64,000 nucleotides of DNA from Symbiodinium natans (taxonomy: Eukaryota; Sar; Dinophyceae; Suessiales; Symbiodiniaceae), in the NCBI GenBank assembly GCA_905221605.1, contig CAJNDS010000178.1, positions 124,001-188,000 of the forward strand, in the 5' to 3' direction. Positions 12,201 to 23,519 of the stretch are shown piece by piece. Below the pieces are notes generated by a model. It was not told the DNA's origin. It saw only the letters and a list, made by a program, of their open reading frames with translations, and did not search any database. The first letter of the stretch is position 1, and the number at the start of each line of letters is the position of its first letter. The position numbers and the translations under genes are program-made.

Positions 12201-12470
12201 ACTCATATGATTTAAGCTATATTCCTTGCTTAAGTGGTACTGGGCTGTCTGGATAGGGCTCAGGGTTCAGGGTTCAGGGTGCAGGGTTTAGGGTTTAGGG
12301 TTTAGGGTTTAGGGTTGAAGTCATCCGGCACCCTGGAGCCCGCAATCTGCAATGAAAGGGCGGTGGCCGAGAGCCCTCGAACCATCCGCCTGCGGATGAC
12401 GCGGGCTGTGCCGGGCTTGGAAGTCGAGGTCAGGGCATAAGGGGTTGTAGCTTTGTAGCTTCTGGGCGGT
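9270..12470. repeat. Arrays in both orientations with GC-rich cores
   Basis: TTTAGGG-type at 9460-9500, 9668-9700, 10215-10306, 10803-10885, 11040-11100, 11250-11292 and 12275-12315. CCCTAAA-type at 9280-9345, 9835-9860, 10438-10493 and 10605-10725. Unique AT-richer DNA at 9870-10200 shows nothing recognisable. Cores at 10726-10805 and 12316-12470 are GC-rich. A (TCC)n run lies at 11440-11460. Confidence 0.85.
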
Positions 12471-12474
12471 TTAG

Positions 12475-12632
12475 GGTTTTAGGGCTTTAGGGCTTTAGGG
12501 TTTTAGGGCTTTAGGGTTTTAGGGCTTTAGGGTTTTAGGGTTTTAGGGCTTTAGGGCTTTAGGGTTTTAGGGTTTTAGGTTTTAGGGCTTTAGGGTTTTA
12601 GGGCTTTAGGGCTTTAGGGTTTTAGGGTTTTG
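12475..12632 (+). repeat. Period-8 variant array TTTTAGGG / CTTTAGGG
   Basis: About 19 units with an extra base, alternating TTTTAGGG and CTTTAGGG in a higher-order pattern. This is an octamer derivative of the telomere-like unit and indicates local amplification. Confidence 0.92.
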
Positions 12633-12639
12633 GGGCTTA

Positions 12640-13548
12640 GACCTCTTGATGTCTTTCTCTCTCGCTTTCTCTTTCTGTTTCGGGAGCTTTGGGACTAGCC
12701 CCGTCTGCGCACAGTTCCCACGCCCCAAGCCCTAAATAAGTGCTTTAGGTGAAGGCCTGAGAGGGTTAAGGGTTCAGGGTTTAAGGGACACCCCTCAACC
12801 CCGAACCCTAAACCCTAAACCCTAAACCCTAAACCCCATTGAAATTTGGGAGTTGGGGCGCCGGGATCCTGAAGGCCAGTCATCATTTGGGTTTAGGGCC
12901 TATAGGCTTTCAGGGTCCCCCGCATGACTTGGTCTTATGAAACCCGGAAGCCCTTTTGACTTAGTAAGTAGGGTTTGGGGTTTAGGGTATAGGGTTTGGG
13001 GTTTAGGGTTTAGGGTTTGGGGTTTAGGATTTCGGGTTTAGGGTTTAGGGTTTAGGGTTGAGGGTTTAGGGTGAGTAAGGTGGGCTGTGGGTCTTGTAAT
13101 TGGGGTTTTAGGGGGATGCGAAGTAGACTTCATAAGTTAGGCGGCCTTCGAAGAAGGGTCTCTTATGGAACCCTAAACCCTACACCCCGAATTCGCTACA
13201 AAAACCCCTAAACCCTAGACCCTAAACCCTAAACCCTAAACCCTAAACCCTATGAATGAATCCTAAAGACAGGACAAAACCTCAGACTCAACAAAAACCT
13301 GAAAAGCCAAAACTCCGCAATTCTTGGAAACCCACGTCAAGACCATGAATTAGGCTGAGGGTTCTTGAGGGTTTAGGGTTTAGGGTTTAGGGTTTAGGGT
13401 TTAGGGTTTAGGGTTCAGGGTTCAGGGGTGCATAGGGCTTGTAGGTTCTTGTGCCTCTTCTTCAAGCCCCAAACCCTAAGCAAAGGCTGACTTGTGGAAC
13501 CTCATTGAAAGAGGAGAAAGTCCTAAACCCAAGGACCTAAACACCTAA

Positions 13549-13580
<32 letters not shown>

Positions 13581-14340
13581 CTCACACAAACACAGACACG
13601 CACATTACAACACCGCAAAGGCCGTTCCGAGTTTGCCCTTTTCAACTTGCACATCAGGGGGCGAAGCGCTCGAAGATGTCCAAAGGGCTGTGGTTTAGGG
13701 TTTGGGGGTATAGAGCATCACCAAGGGTTGAAGGTTTCAGGGTTAGGGCTTAGGGTTTGTTTAGGGTTTACGGTTTAGGGTTTAGGGTTTGGGGCAGAAT
13801 AGTTGCGCTTTCTAGGAAATAGGGTGGGCGACGTCGAGTAGCGCTGAGTACATTGCACCCCGTGACGAACAGCCTGGGTATGCTTTGCAATGCAGGGAGC
13901 CTCAATAACCAACAGGATCATCATCCCTCATAACTCCTAGCTCATATATACTGATGCTACAAACTCCAGCGATAAGAACAAGTTGAAAATAAAATGGAAC
14001 ATACGCTCCTCGACTATCGTTCGCCCGCAGCCCTCTTCAGGATGTTTCAGTCTGCATCGTTGTCGGCGGCGTCTTCAGATCCACCTGTGATCGGGGCTGG
14101 TTTAGGGTTTAGGGTTTAGGGTTTAGGGTCTCGGGTTTAGGGCCTGGGATTGAGGGTTCACAGGATTCACAAGGTGCATAGGGGGTTATGGGATTTATAG
14201 GGTTGATTAGGCTCAAGAAGGTTAAATGAGGCTTAATGGGGGTTGTATAAGGCTTTCGGGGCAATGATGTGGGGGGATGTTCCTTCTAGATGAACCTGTC
14301 CATGCAGCCCAAAAGGCCCCCCAACATACTCACATCCTTA
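12640..14340. repeat. Arrays with unique spacers, (CA)n run
   Basis: CCCTAAA-type at 12800-12835 and 13205-13253; TTTAGGG/TTTGGGG-type at 12970-13075 and 13370-13425. (CA)n lies at 13553-13580. The spacer at 13800-14100 is unique and GC-mixed with no clear frame. Confidence 0.8.
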
Positions 14341-14355
14341 TTCTAGGGAAGTACC

Positions 14356-14357
14356 CC

Positions 14358-14396
<39 letters not shown>

Positions 14397-14417
14397 GTAC
14401 CCTAATTCGGGAAAACG

Positions 14418-14456
<39 letters not shown>
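14356..14456. repeat. Two long poly-C tracts
   Basis: Runs of more than 30 C at about 14356-14389 and 14415-14456, separated by about 25 bp. Run length is likely unreliable in the assembly. Confidence 0.85.
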
Positions 14457-14458
<2 letters not shown>

Positions 14459-14783
14459 GATAGGGTGTAACACTCCGCGTTGAGACTCAACCAGTCTTCA
14501 TGAGTGCCTACACCCTGAACCCTAAACCTTAAATAAGCCCTAAACCTAGCCATCACGTCCGCAAGGATCCACTCAAAGATTCAAAAGGACGCATGGATGC
14601 CATTCTGGGAATTCCCTGTCATCTAATGGATTCGGAATAACTTTCCATCTTTAGTTTCTTTAAAGAGCTAGTAATACTGGTACTGTTGAGGCCCGCTCAG
14701 AAACCCCGATTTATGATTATGTTTCTGGGTATGATTTGGTACATTCATGCATTCATTTCAATTCATGCGGCAATCTACTATAC

Positions 14784-14877
14784 GGAACTTGGAACCCTAG
14801 CAAAATTAATGTGTGTGCTGTTTCTTAGAACTTATAGTATCCCAAAATCAAAAATTACTTCCAAGTACCCCTAAGTA
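14784..14877. mobile_element. Dispersed repeat family E, copy 1
   Basis: GAACTTGGAACCCTAGCAAAA...GCTGTTTCTTAGAA...TTCCAAGTACCCCTAAGTA, matched over its length by 46088-46184. Its ends are related as imperfect inverted repeats (ACTTGGAA and TTCCAAGT). Non-coding. Confidence 0.65.
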
Positions 14878-15020
14878 TAAACATCTTCACAGTGAGCACC
14901 AGGAAAGTACCAATAGACCCGAGAGCCAGCATGACTATGCGCTGGCTTGATGTTGGCCTCCCAACCCGACTCTAAAGGCAACCTCCTAAACCCGAAACCG
15001 TACACCCTAAACCCGAAACC

Positions 15021-15404
15021 CTAAACCCAAAATCCGACACTGGCGTGGGCGCGCGGGCCCATGAAGATTTTCATTCTGAGGTGCATGAGGGATATCTGCG
15101 AGGCTAGCGAACCCAGTGCCAGCGCCCCCCAGGTGCGAGTGTAGAGTGTGCTGCAAGTGCTCAGACCGAGTGCATGAAGTGTCTCCAATAACCCAAGCAA
15201 CGCAAAAATGTTCCCAGTGGTGACGAAAGTGTGCCACACATCCACTAGCTTCACAAGTGCTCCAAGTAACCCAAGTAATCCCAGTTCTCCCACATATTTC
15301 AAGTGTTCCAACTGCTCCATGCGACCCGTGTGACACAGCTCATAGGTGGTTTCAGTGACGAGTGTCATATCAAGTATGTCTAAACCACGTTGCATCAAGA
15401 GCAC
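15021..15404 (-). CDS. Weak coding candidate, Leu/Gly-rich 127-residue frame
   Basis: A minus-strand open frame of 127 codons in about 400 bp of array-free unique DNA. The product is hydrophobic, with repeated LGLL-like motifs (near residues 40-50 and 70-75). I recognise no family. The overlapping frame on the same strand (15007-15336) is also open, and the DNA has faint internal near-repeats containing CACTTG, so this may be non-coding. It lies just upstream of a CCCTAAA array at 15526. Confidence 0.2.
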   Translation of the reverse strand: MLLMQRGLDILDMTLVTETTYELCHTGRMEQLEHLKYVGELGLLGLLGALVKLVDVWHTFVTTGNIFALLGLLETLHALGLSTCSTLYTRTWGALALGSLASQISLMHLRMKIFMGPRAHASVGFWV

Positions 15405-15525
15405 ATGTTGCTTTGTACAGAAAAAAAGGCCTAATCCAAAAGAAAGAGTTTTAAGCAGTCGGTCTTGGGGGGGGTAAGTCTGCAGACTAGTGCGCGCTCA
15501 CCAAGCGCGCTTACGCTTGGCACGC

Positions 15526-18035
15526 CCTAACCCTAAACCCTAAACCCTAAACCCTAAACTCTAAACCCTAAACCCTAAACCCTAAACCCTAACCCCTAAC
15601 CCCTAACCCCTAAACCCTAAACCCTAAACCCTAAACCCTAAACCCTAAACCCTAAACCCAGCCCCTAACACCGTGAAACGTAGAGCCCCCGCACATCCAC
15701 CTCAAGAGCTTTTGGCGGTCCCTCCTCCAGCATCCTCGCTTCAAGAAACAGGGTTTAGGGTTTAGGGTTTAGGGTTTGGGGTTTAGGGTTTAGGGTTTAG
15801 GGTATAGAGAGTTTAGGGTTTCGGGTTTTGGGTAGAGAGAGTTTAGGGTTTGGGGTACAGGGTTTAATGAGGGTTCAGCTTCTGCCGGGAAAGGAATGCA
15901 AGCAGCGATGGTTGTTGTTAGCCAGCGTATTGAAGTCTAAACCCTAAACCCTAAACCCTAAACCTTAAACCCTAAACCCTAAGCCCTAAACCCTAAGCCC
16001 TAAACCCTAAACCCTAAACCCTAAACCGGTGGTTCAGGGTCAGGGTCTGAGCCCTAAACCCTTTCCTTCGCGTTTCCTGTGGCCGGGGTTGGTCAAGTGC
16101 CTTTTAGACGTCTGGATTTGGGGTTCAAGGTGTGGGGTTTTAGGGCTGAGGGCCTGAACCTTAAACCCTAAACCCTAAACCAAATCCAAGAGAACTGAAG
16201 CTTCAAATCCCAAGCACTAGGGCTTGAACCGAGCGCTAGACCCAAAAAGAGCCCCCTGAACCACACACACCGAGAACGACAGCTAACACCCCAACCCACA
16301 TCCTACTTTTTTGTAGGCTGCTGCAATTTATAGCTGCTCGGAGGAAACTCTAGGCCCTGACCCATGTTAAACCCCCCAGCGCCAAACCCTATGGTTTAGG
16401 GTTCTGTGCTTTGGGTTCAGGGTTCTGGGTTTGGGGTTGGGGGACCCTAAACACTAAACCCTGAACCCTAAACCCTATGCGGAAGGTGCACGGCCCTGAA
16501 GGTGCACGCGTCATGTCAGCAGGGGTGCCCGAAGTGATGGGCATGCTCACTGGCATGGGTGGGCACAATGACCAGGAATAAGGTCATTCACACCCTAAAC
16601 CCTAAACCCTAAACCCTAAACGCTAAACCCTAAACCCTAATTAACCCCCCCCCCCCCCCAAACCCACTCCTCTGCTGCTTCATCTTCCGCACGGCCCAGG
16701 GAATAGGCGTCTTGAACTTGGGTGGTCCCTTGGGCTCGACTGGCTGGGGTTTGGGATGTGAAGGGTTGAGGTTTAGGGTTTAGGGTTTAGGATTAAGGGT
16801 TTAGGGTTTAGGGTTTGGGATCATTCGGATATGAGGGTCTTTGGATCGACTTGCTTGGGCTTGAGGTGTGAGGGCTTAAGGTTTGGGGTTTAGGGTTTAG
16901 GGTTTAGGGCTCAGACGTAGGACATTTGGCTTGAACTTGCTGTTTCGGGTGCAAAATGTTGAAAACTCTCGACGCCCAGAAAGGCCGCAAGCCGCAAGCC
17001 CTGAAGCATTAAACCCTGAACCACCCAACAAAATCGCTACAGCCACTGAAAATGCTAAACGCGCCAAAAACTTAAGCCACCTAAATCCTCAACCCTAAAC
17101 CCTAAACCCTAAACCCTAAACCCTAAACACCGCTTGGGCCTTTGGTTTCCATCACTGACCCAGCTCGGTTTAGGGCATCGAGCCCCTCGTGCAAGCCCTG
17201 AAGTTGAGGGCTTAGGGCTTAGGGCTTAGGTCTTAGGGTTTAGGGTTTAGGGTTTAGGGTTTACTATCAGAACAATATAGGAGCCATCAGGGAATACACT
17301 TAGTAAATACTCCCCTAAACCCTAAACCCTAAACCCTAAACCCTAAACCCTAAACCCTAAACCCTAAACCCTAAACCCTAAACCCTAAACCCTAAACCCT
17401 AAACCCTAAACCCTAAACCCTAAACCCTAAACCCTAACCCGAATCTGAAACCCAAACCAGGGTTTTGGACCACATCCTGGGCCGCAGGGCAGCGAAGCGC
17501 TCGGACAATGCCTTGCCCTTGTTCAGGTGCGGCATGTAATCCGGCCTAGGGTGGAGGGTTTAGGGTTTAGGGTTTAGGGTTAGGAGGTTTATGGTTCAAG
17601 GGTTTCAGGGCGTGATTTCAGGGTTGCCGCCCCGAAGGCCTTGAGGCTTTGGGGCTTAGCTTTGCAGGCTTCATAGTCTGAGGGCTTGCAGCATGTGGTG
17701 GCGTAGGGTTCCAGAGATTTTGCGCGCAGGGTTTTAGGGATTTATGGCTTAGGCTTGGGGGAACACTTGAAGGGTTGGGGCTCCAGTGGTTGATGGCTGA
17801 GGGCTGAGATGTGTTTGCTTGTTCTTGGCGAAAACAAAAAGAACAAAAATCTCAAGAACCCTAAAATCCCTAAAAACCCTAGAAGCCCTAAAAGGCCTAA
17901 CAGCCAACAACCCTAAAATCCTAAACCGGCTGAGGCCCGCTTGAGGCTTTAAGGGTTTCGCGGTTTCGCGTGGAGGGACTGATCGGTCCCCAGCAGCTCC
18001 TTGCAGAAAGACAGGGTTGTAGGTGATGAGTCCCA
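15526..18035. repeat. Arrays in both orientations with cores
   Basis: CCCTAAA-type at 15526-15660, 15936-16027, 16590-16645, 17090-17128 and 17312-17436. TTTAGGG-type at 15752-15870, 16770-16818, 16885-16912, 17205-17262 and 17556-17582. The core 17437-17555 reads well as protein on the minus strand (for example PHLNKGKALSERFAALRP) and may be an exon. No gene model is supported. Confidence 0.85.
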
Positions 18036-18140
18036 TTGGGATGTTCCCCCCTTCTACTAACGGTCCTTCATAGGGATTCTAGTACCCCAAAATTACAATG
18101 CATATTTAAGGACTCTTCGTATAAGGGGGAAACATCCCAA
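18036..18140. mobile_element. MITE-like family F, copy 2
   Basis: Left end TTGGGATGTTCCCCCCTTCT with ACTAACGGTCCTTCATAGGG; right end AAGGACTCTTCG...AAGGGGGAAACATCCCAA. Ends are complementary. A telomere-like TTTAGGG group follows at once. Confidence 0.75.
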
Positions 18141-18149
18141 GTTTAGGGC

Positions 18150-18728
18150 TTGGGGTTTAGGGTTTAGGGTTCAGGGTTTGGGGTAACTGGGTGCTGGCTG
18201 TTGCCTGCCTTGATGTTGCTGGTGTGGGATGATGGGATATTCTGCATTGAAAAAAGGGTTTAGGGTTTAGGGTAACTGGGTTTAGGGTTCTGCATTGAAA
18301 AGTATGACGATGCACGTGCATGCAGCACCCTAAGCCCTAAACTCCTAAATCCATCATGCAGGTCTGCATGAAAACCCTTAGCCCCAGAAACCCGAACTAA
18401 CTCCTGATGTGCACAGAGCTTTCTGGTGCCCTGCCCTATGGGAGAAGACTCAAGATTTCCAGGAATGACCGGCAACTCTAACATTCCTACCCCTACGACA
18501 AACCTAAAACCGCACTGCTGATGCTGAACTTCTTAAGCCCTGTAGGCTCCAACCCCAAACCACCGGTTTAGGGTTTAGGGTTTAGGGTTTAGGGTTTAGG
18601 GTTTAGGCTGTAGGGTTTGGGGTTCAGTAAGCTTGGCCCAAGTGGCCACTGCTTTCGATCCTTCGCGGCTTGGCCCGTGATGCCAAACTGCCAGGGAGGC
18701 AGAGGGAGCTAGAGTTAGAGGGCGAAGG
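18150..18728. other. Sparse arrays and unique DNA
   Basis: TTTAGGG-type units at about 18145-18180, 18257-18290 and 18567-18607. No gene or element end was recognised otherwise. Confidence 0.5.
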
Positions 18729-18819
18729 TTGGGATCCCTTATACTAACAATCCTTAGTAGAGATTTTAATAGTACTATAATCCCTCGTAAGGACTGCTAA
18801 TGTAAGGGGAACATCCCGA
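18729..18819. mobile_element. MITE-like family F, copy 3
   Basis: TTGGGATCCCTTATACTAAC...AATCCTTAG at left and TAAGGACTGCTAATGTAAGG...GGAACATCCC at right. Complementary ends; same family as 18036-18140. Confidence 0.7.
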
Positions 18820-19144
18820 TTTGTAGGGTTAGAGGTTTTGGGGGCGTAGTTAGGCCTTCAGGGGTTTTTGAATTTAGGATCTAGTTAGTGGTTTAGGGTT
18901 TTTGAATTTGCAACTTTAGGGTTGAGGGCTTCTTAAAGGGGTTTAGAAGTTTAGGGTTTAGGGATTTAGGGTTTAGAAGTTTAGTGCTGCACGGTTTGCA
19001 GGAGGGGTTCCATGCGGGCTTCAAGCCACTAAACCCTACTTAAACCCTAAACCCTAAACCCTAAACCCCATCACCCCTGAGTCAACGAGACTGTTGCCCG
19101 CAAGACGTACCAATGTATAGGAGTCGATCTAAAAATCTGTCTTA

Positions 19145-19292
19145 GGGTAGTTGCATGGTCCCTGAGTATGGGCACTGACAATGGGTACCCCCTATATACA
19201 CTCATATACCCGGTAAAAATATGAAGGGCGCATACACCAGAACCCTTCAAAGGAAATACCAACAAACATATTGCGAGCCCGTGAAACTACCC
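19145..19292. mobile_element. MITE-like family G, copy 1
   Basis: GGGTAGTTGCATGGTCCC at left and GAGCCCGTGAAACTACCC at right, imperfect complements. The interior holds GGGCGCATACACCAGAACCCTT, which recurs in the copy at 50991 (GGCGCATACTTCAGAACCC). Confidence 0.7.
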
Positions 19293-19311
19293 TTGGACCA
19301 AAAATCTAGAC

Positions 19312-19412
19312 CCAAGAGTCATCTGGGAATAACAAGGGGGCGCCCTTCTTGGTGTAAAGAGGCTTAGAAGGGGACCTAAACCTTGGAAAAAGGTAACCAG
19401 AGCCTGCTTCGG
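19312..19412. mobile_element. Dispersed repeat family H, copy 1 (diverged)
   Basis: AGACCCAAGAGTCATCTGGG, then AATAACAAGGG and the GCGCCCTTCTTGGTG segment. It aligns with better copies at 40760, 51331 and 51847, all with the pattern GAGYNNCCTAGGAATAAAAAGG...CCCTTTTTGG. Confidence 0.55.
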
Positions 19413-19589
19413 TTCCTCGAAATCCACTCTTCAGGGCTTTAGGGTTTAGAGGGTTTGGGGTTTGGGGCTCTGATAAGCCGTACACCCCGAACCCCCGCCC
19501 CCAACAACCCTGAACCATCACGGGCGCACCCGAAGGCAGAGAGGCTGGCGACTGCCGGGCTCCCAATGCTCCTGGCTCGGGCCAGATTC

Positions 19590-19690
19590 GGGTTGAGGGC
19601 TTTGAGGGCTTTGAGGGTTTTGAGGGCTTTGAGGGCTTTGAGGGTTTGAGGGTTTAGGGCTTTGAGGGCTTGAGGGTTTGAGAGTTTGAC
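19590..19690 (+). repeat. Period-9 variant array TTTGAGGGC
   Basis: About ten TTTGAGGGC/TTTGAGGGT units, a nonamer derivative of the telomere-like unit. Confidence 0.85.
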
Positions 19691-19749
19691 GGCTTGGTTT
19701 TTGTTCGGGGGGAACTTGCGGACTTGTGGGCTTTAGGGACTTAGCCCTA

Positions 19750-20506
19750 AACCCTGCGCTTAAACAGGGCTAGATGCTTTTTTGTTGAGCGACAATGGGC
19801 CCCGAACGTCGCGTCCCAGGCGGATTGGTTACTACCCGAAGCCTATTGGAAACTGTAGTTGTTTCGGGCTTTCGGTATTTCAAGGGTCGGTCTAGTGCGA
19901 AGGGATTCGGGTCTTTCTTCTCATCGTCTCTGTTCTGCTTGCTTCTCTCCATGGGCCGAAGGCAAAAAAAATCGCACGACCAAGCCGAAGTCCTGAGCCT
20001 ACCGCGATGCCACCTCCCCCATCATCCGAACGCATTAGAGGCAGTGCGGTTAAGGGTGTACAGTGTTTAGTGTTTAAGGTCTGTCGGTTCTTTTCAGCGT
20101 TGGGGGGGGGGTCCAGTCTAGGGCCTAGGGCTCAGTGTACGAGATTTACCCCGGCTCGAACTCAAGACGTTGGAAGTTTAGCATCTCCAGAGAGACCAAG
20201 AGAAGGTGACACTGTAGGCTCATGGTGGCCAAGGCAAACCCTGGAACAACCCTAAACCCTAAACCCTAAACCCTAAACCCTAAACCCAAGCCCTAAACAA
20301 CCAGCCCCAGGCAGGGTGACCGCAGACTGGGGTCATTGAGCGGGAGCCAAGCACAAAGCATTCTTTTCGGTTTCGCCTCACAAAATCCTCAACACTGAGC
20401 CCTCAGCCCTCAAGACTCAGTCCTCTACTAGCCCTAAACCCTAAACCCTAAACCCTAAACCCTAAACCCTAAACCCTAAACCCTAAACCCCAAACCCTAA
20501 ACCCTA

Positions 20507-20539
<33 letters not shown>

Positions 20540-21220
20540 ACCCTACACCCAAAACCCTGAACCTTAATTCAATCGCACAGCCCCATGCCCCAGGAGCGTG
20601 GCTGATGTTGAAACCCCCTCCTTGGTCCAGGCGTAGAGGTCCAGGCCGGCCCACCTATTCTAGGGCTTTGAAAAGCCTGAGGGTTTGAGGGTTACTGGTT
20701 CGCATTAGTGTTGAAAATCTTCTACTTGTTGACTTTGTCCTTTGCTGTCTTATTTGCTCTCTTGAGCTCGTTCTTTTGTTGGGGAGAGGGGGTCCGGACT
20801 AAGGCTAACTTCGAATCCGCACAACCCAGCGCTGGAAAACTCACAGAGCTCAGCTCTCAACAAGCCCATGTAGGCTTGAGGGGTCAGGGCTCAGGCTTCT
20901 GGTGTTGAGGGCGTCTTTTTCATAGAATCCAGAAGACAGCAATCTTTTTCATAGAATCCATGAAGGCAGCAAACCCACCCACCCCACCCATCCCTGAACT
21001 CGTAAACCTGAAAGCGCACAAAAGCCCGAATCCTTAATCATCCCCCCCCCCAAAAAAAAGCAAATATGTCCTGCACCCCAGACCCAACAAGTAATCCTAA
21101 ACTAATTGTAACTACTTCATGGTTGGGAGAGTATTAAAGATTTGAAGATCTATTGCTTACTGAATTTAAGTGCCCTCAAAAGTGTAAAAGGCTACCCCAC
21201 TATGACTAGGAAACCCTCTT
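19750..21220. other. GC-rich unique DNA with CCCTAAA arrays
   Basis: CCCTAAA arrays at 20249-20300 and 20430-20555. The unique part 19770-20240 has overlapping open frames on both strands, none recognisable. A direct repeat of TTTTTCATAGAATCCA occurs at about 20926-20961. Confidence 0.5.
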
Positions 21221-21331
21221 GGCTGCACCTAGGAGGGTAGCTGAACAAACAAATTTTAGCTGCCTTACTAGGAAACCCAATAAACCCCAAAAGGCTAAGG
21301 ATCTAAAGCTACAGTAAAGCACCGCAAAGCC
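21221..21331. repeat. Dispersed repeat family I, copy 1
   Basis: CTTGGCTGCACCTAGGAGGG...AAGGATCTAAAGCTACAGTA. A second copy in the same orientation is at 21752-21866 with roughly 80 % identity by eye. No inverted ends were recognised. Confidence 0.7.
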
Positions 21332-21751
21332 TTGAGCCTGGAACACCAAAAGCAACCCAAAGCCCCATACCCATCCCGCCGCCTTGCGCACTCCTCCAGT
21401 CCCAACCTATCGACCTGCGCTTGAGGACTTTGGGGGAGTTCAGGGTTTAGGGTTTGAGGTTTAGAGTTTAGGGTTTAGGGTTTAGGGTTTAGGGTTTAGG
21501 GTTTAGTGTCCGGGATACGAATCTCAGGGCTTAGGGTCTCAGATCTTGGCGTTTAACTGAGGCCCAGCTGTCCTTTCATAACCTCAAACTAAGGTACATG
21601 GACTCCGAAACGGCCCTCAACCCCACACCCCAAACCTTAAACCCCAAACCCTAAACCCTGAACCCTCGACCCTAAACCCTAAACCCCAAACCTTGAAACC
21701 CCAAACCCTAAACCCTGAACCCTCAAGGTACACCGAGCCCGTGAACCTACA

Positions 21752-21866
21752 AACTTGGCTGCACTCAGGAGAGTAGCTATAAATCAAACTTTTAGCCGCC
21801 TTAATAAGAAACCCAATAAACACAAAAAAGGTAAGGATCTAAAGTTACAGTAAAGTACCACAAAGC
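21752..21866. repeat. Dispersed repeat family I, copy 2
   Basis: CTTGGCTGCACTCAGGAGAG...AAGGATCTAAAGTTACAGTA. Direct duplicate of 21221-21331. Telomere-like arrays (21430-21510, 21610-21720 and 21940-22035) lie between and around the two copies. Confidence 0.7.
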
Positions 21867-22245
21867 AAAGTAGGGCTTAGTAAGGGTTCTGGCTTGGAGA
21901 ACTGCAGCTGCGCTTGGGAGCTTCGGGCTGCTTTAGGTTTTAGGGTTTAGGGTTTAGGGTTTAGGGTTTCGGGTTTAGGGTTTAGGGTTTAGGGTTTAGG
22001 GTTTAGGGTTGAGGGTTTAGGGTTTAGGGTTCAGTAAGCTATAAACCCTAAAGAGCTAGTAGGAAGTTGTCGTGTTCTGGGTGCCTTCAAAGCGAGCACA
22101 TGGCCGAAGGAGCGCCAAAGATTTGAGTGCATTGGGCTTGTAGAGCATTAACTTAGGGCTGACGACCTCTTTAGGCTGTTTGCAAGGGGTTAGGGCGCCC
22201 TCAGTCGCAGTGGATCTCGGGCTTATGGCTAAGGGCTTTGGGTTT

Positions 22246-22517
22246 AGGGCTTTAGGGGGGATTCGACGCCGCGGCCTCTGCAGTCGTAGCCTGCTACTTG
22301 CGTCATGGGCCGCTCGGGGTAGGCGATCAGCTGGACTTCTGACAGCTCTCGAAGACTGTTCCTCTTGATCGCACTGATCATGCATGCGAGTACCGGCTCC
22401 GGATCAGAGGTGGGAGCAGCAGCCTTCGCAGGGCGGTTCCGCCGGCGCTGGCCCTTCGACGGCGCATTTCTCCGCCTACAGCATCTTTGTTTTGCCGTTG
22501 AGCAACCGAATCTCAGC
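22246..22517 (-). CDS. Putative exon, Arg-rich then SELSEVQL-type helix
   Basis: About 90 codons are open on the minus strand, starting after a TTTAG that could be a splice acceptor (the TTTAGGG array on that strand ends TTTAG|GCTGAG). The product is Arg/Lys-rich at first (motif RRRNAPSKGQRRRN), then contains LACMISAIKRNSLRELSEVQ and IAYPERPMTQVAGYDCRGRG. A possible donor is GGC|GTCGAA near 22267. There is no start Met at the front, so it would be an internal exon. No family recognised. A competing + strand frame (22365-22556) is also open, so strand is uncertain. Confidence 0.35.
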
Positions 22518-22772
22518 CTAAACCCTAAACCCTCAACCCTAAACCCTAAACCTTAAACCCAAACCCTAAACCCAAAACCCTAAACCCTATACCCAAATTT
22601 AGGAACCTCTCATACGAAGAATTAGGGCACGTTCGGGATTAGGTGTTTTGCTGTTGGGTTTAGGGTTCAGGGTTCAGGGTTTAGGCTTTGGGGTTTAGGC
22701 CTTGGGGTTACAGTATCCTGAAACCCTGCATTGCCCCCGTAAATCCTAAACCCTAAGCCCTAAACCCTACAG

Positions 22773-22907
22773 CCTACTTGGAGGTTCATGGTATTCATTA
22801 GCCAGTTACAACTGTACTTATAATATCTAATAAGAATGATAAGGCCAGAACTGGGTTATAAGTCCAGTTATAATTGGGTTGCTAAGTACCCTGAACCTCC
22901 AAGTAGG
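22773..22907. mobile_element. MITE-like family B, copy 2 (best preserved)
   Basis: CCTACTTGGAGGTTCATGG at left and CCTGAACCTCCAAGTAGG at right, nearly perfect complements. The interior has AACTGTACTTATAA. The right end runs straight into a TTTAGGG array (…AGTAGGGTTTAGGG), so the end and the array share bases. Confidence 0.85.
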
Positions 22908-23515
22908 GTTTAGGGTTTAGGGTTTAGGGTGGTTTAGGGCACAGGGGCGTGGGGTTCAGGGTTCAAACTGCTTGGAGGGAGGAGATTCTATGGCTCCTTG
23001 GGGTTTCTCCAACCTTCCTCAGCCCAACCCTAGCTCCGGTTTAGGGTTTAGGGTTTAGGGTTTAGGGTTTAGGGTTTAGGGTTTAGGGTTTAGGGTTTAG
23101 AGCTGAACCCTAAACCTTAACCCTAAAGCCTAAACTAGCCATAAACCCTTTAGGGCCTAAGGACTGCGATGTGACGTGCTGCCTTCGGGGTACGAGCTTT
23201 CGGGCCTCTGGGTGCGTTAGGGCCTTAAGGTGTTTAGGGTTTAGGGTTCAGGGTTTAGGGGTTTAGGGGTTGAGGGGTTAAGGGGTTTAGGGGTTTAGGG
23301 GTTTAGGGATTTTGGGTTTGGGGGTTTAAGGGTTTAGGGGTTGAGGGGTTTAGGGGTTTAGGGTTTTTGGGTTTAGGGGTTTAGGGGTTTAGGGATTTAG
23401 GGTTTAGGGTTTAGGGTTTAGGGTTTAAGGGTTTAGGGTTTAGGGTTTAGGGTTTAGGGTTTAGGGTTTAGGGTTTAGGGTTTAGGGTTTAGGGTTTAGG
23501 GGTTTAGGGCTTGGG
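22908..23515 (+). repeat. TTTAGGG arrays including TTTAGGGG octamers
   Basis: TTTAGGG at 22908-22930, 23036-23100 and 23390-23505, with an octamer (TTTAGGGG) stretch at 23240-23390. The spacers at 22935-23035 and 23105-23230 are unique. The latter reads openly on the minus strand (for example THPEARKLVPRRQHVTSQ). Confidence 0.9.
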
Positions 23516-23519
23516 GCAC

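Noticed and set aside
15007-15336. Second minus-strand frame overlapping the 15.2 kb candidate
   Set aside because: His/Trp-rich with no pattern; at most one of the two frames can be real and the longer one is more protein-like.
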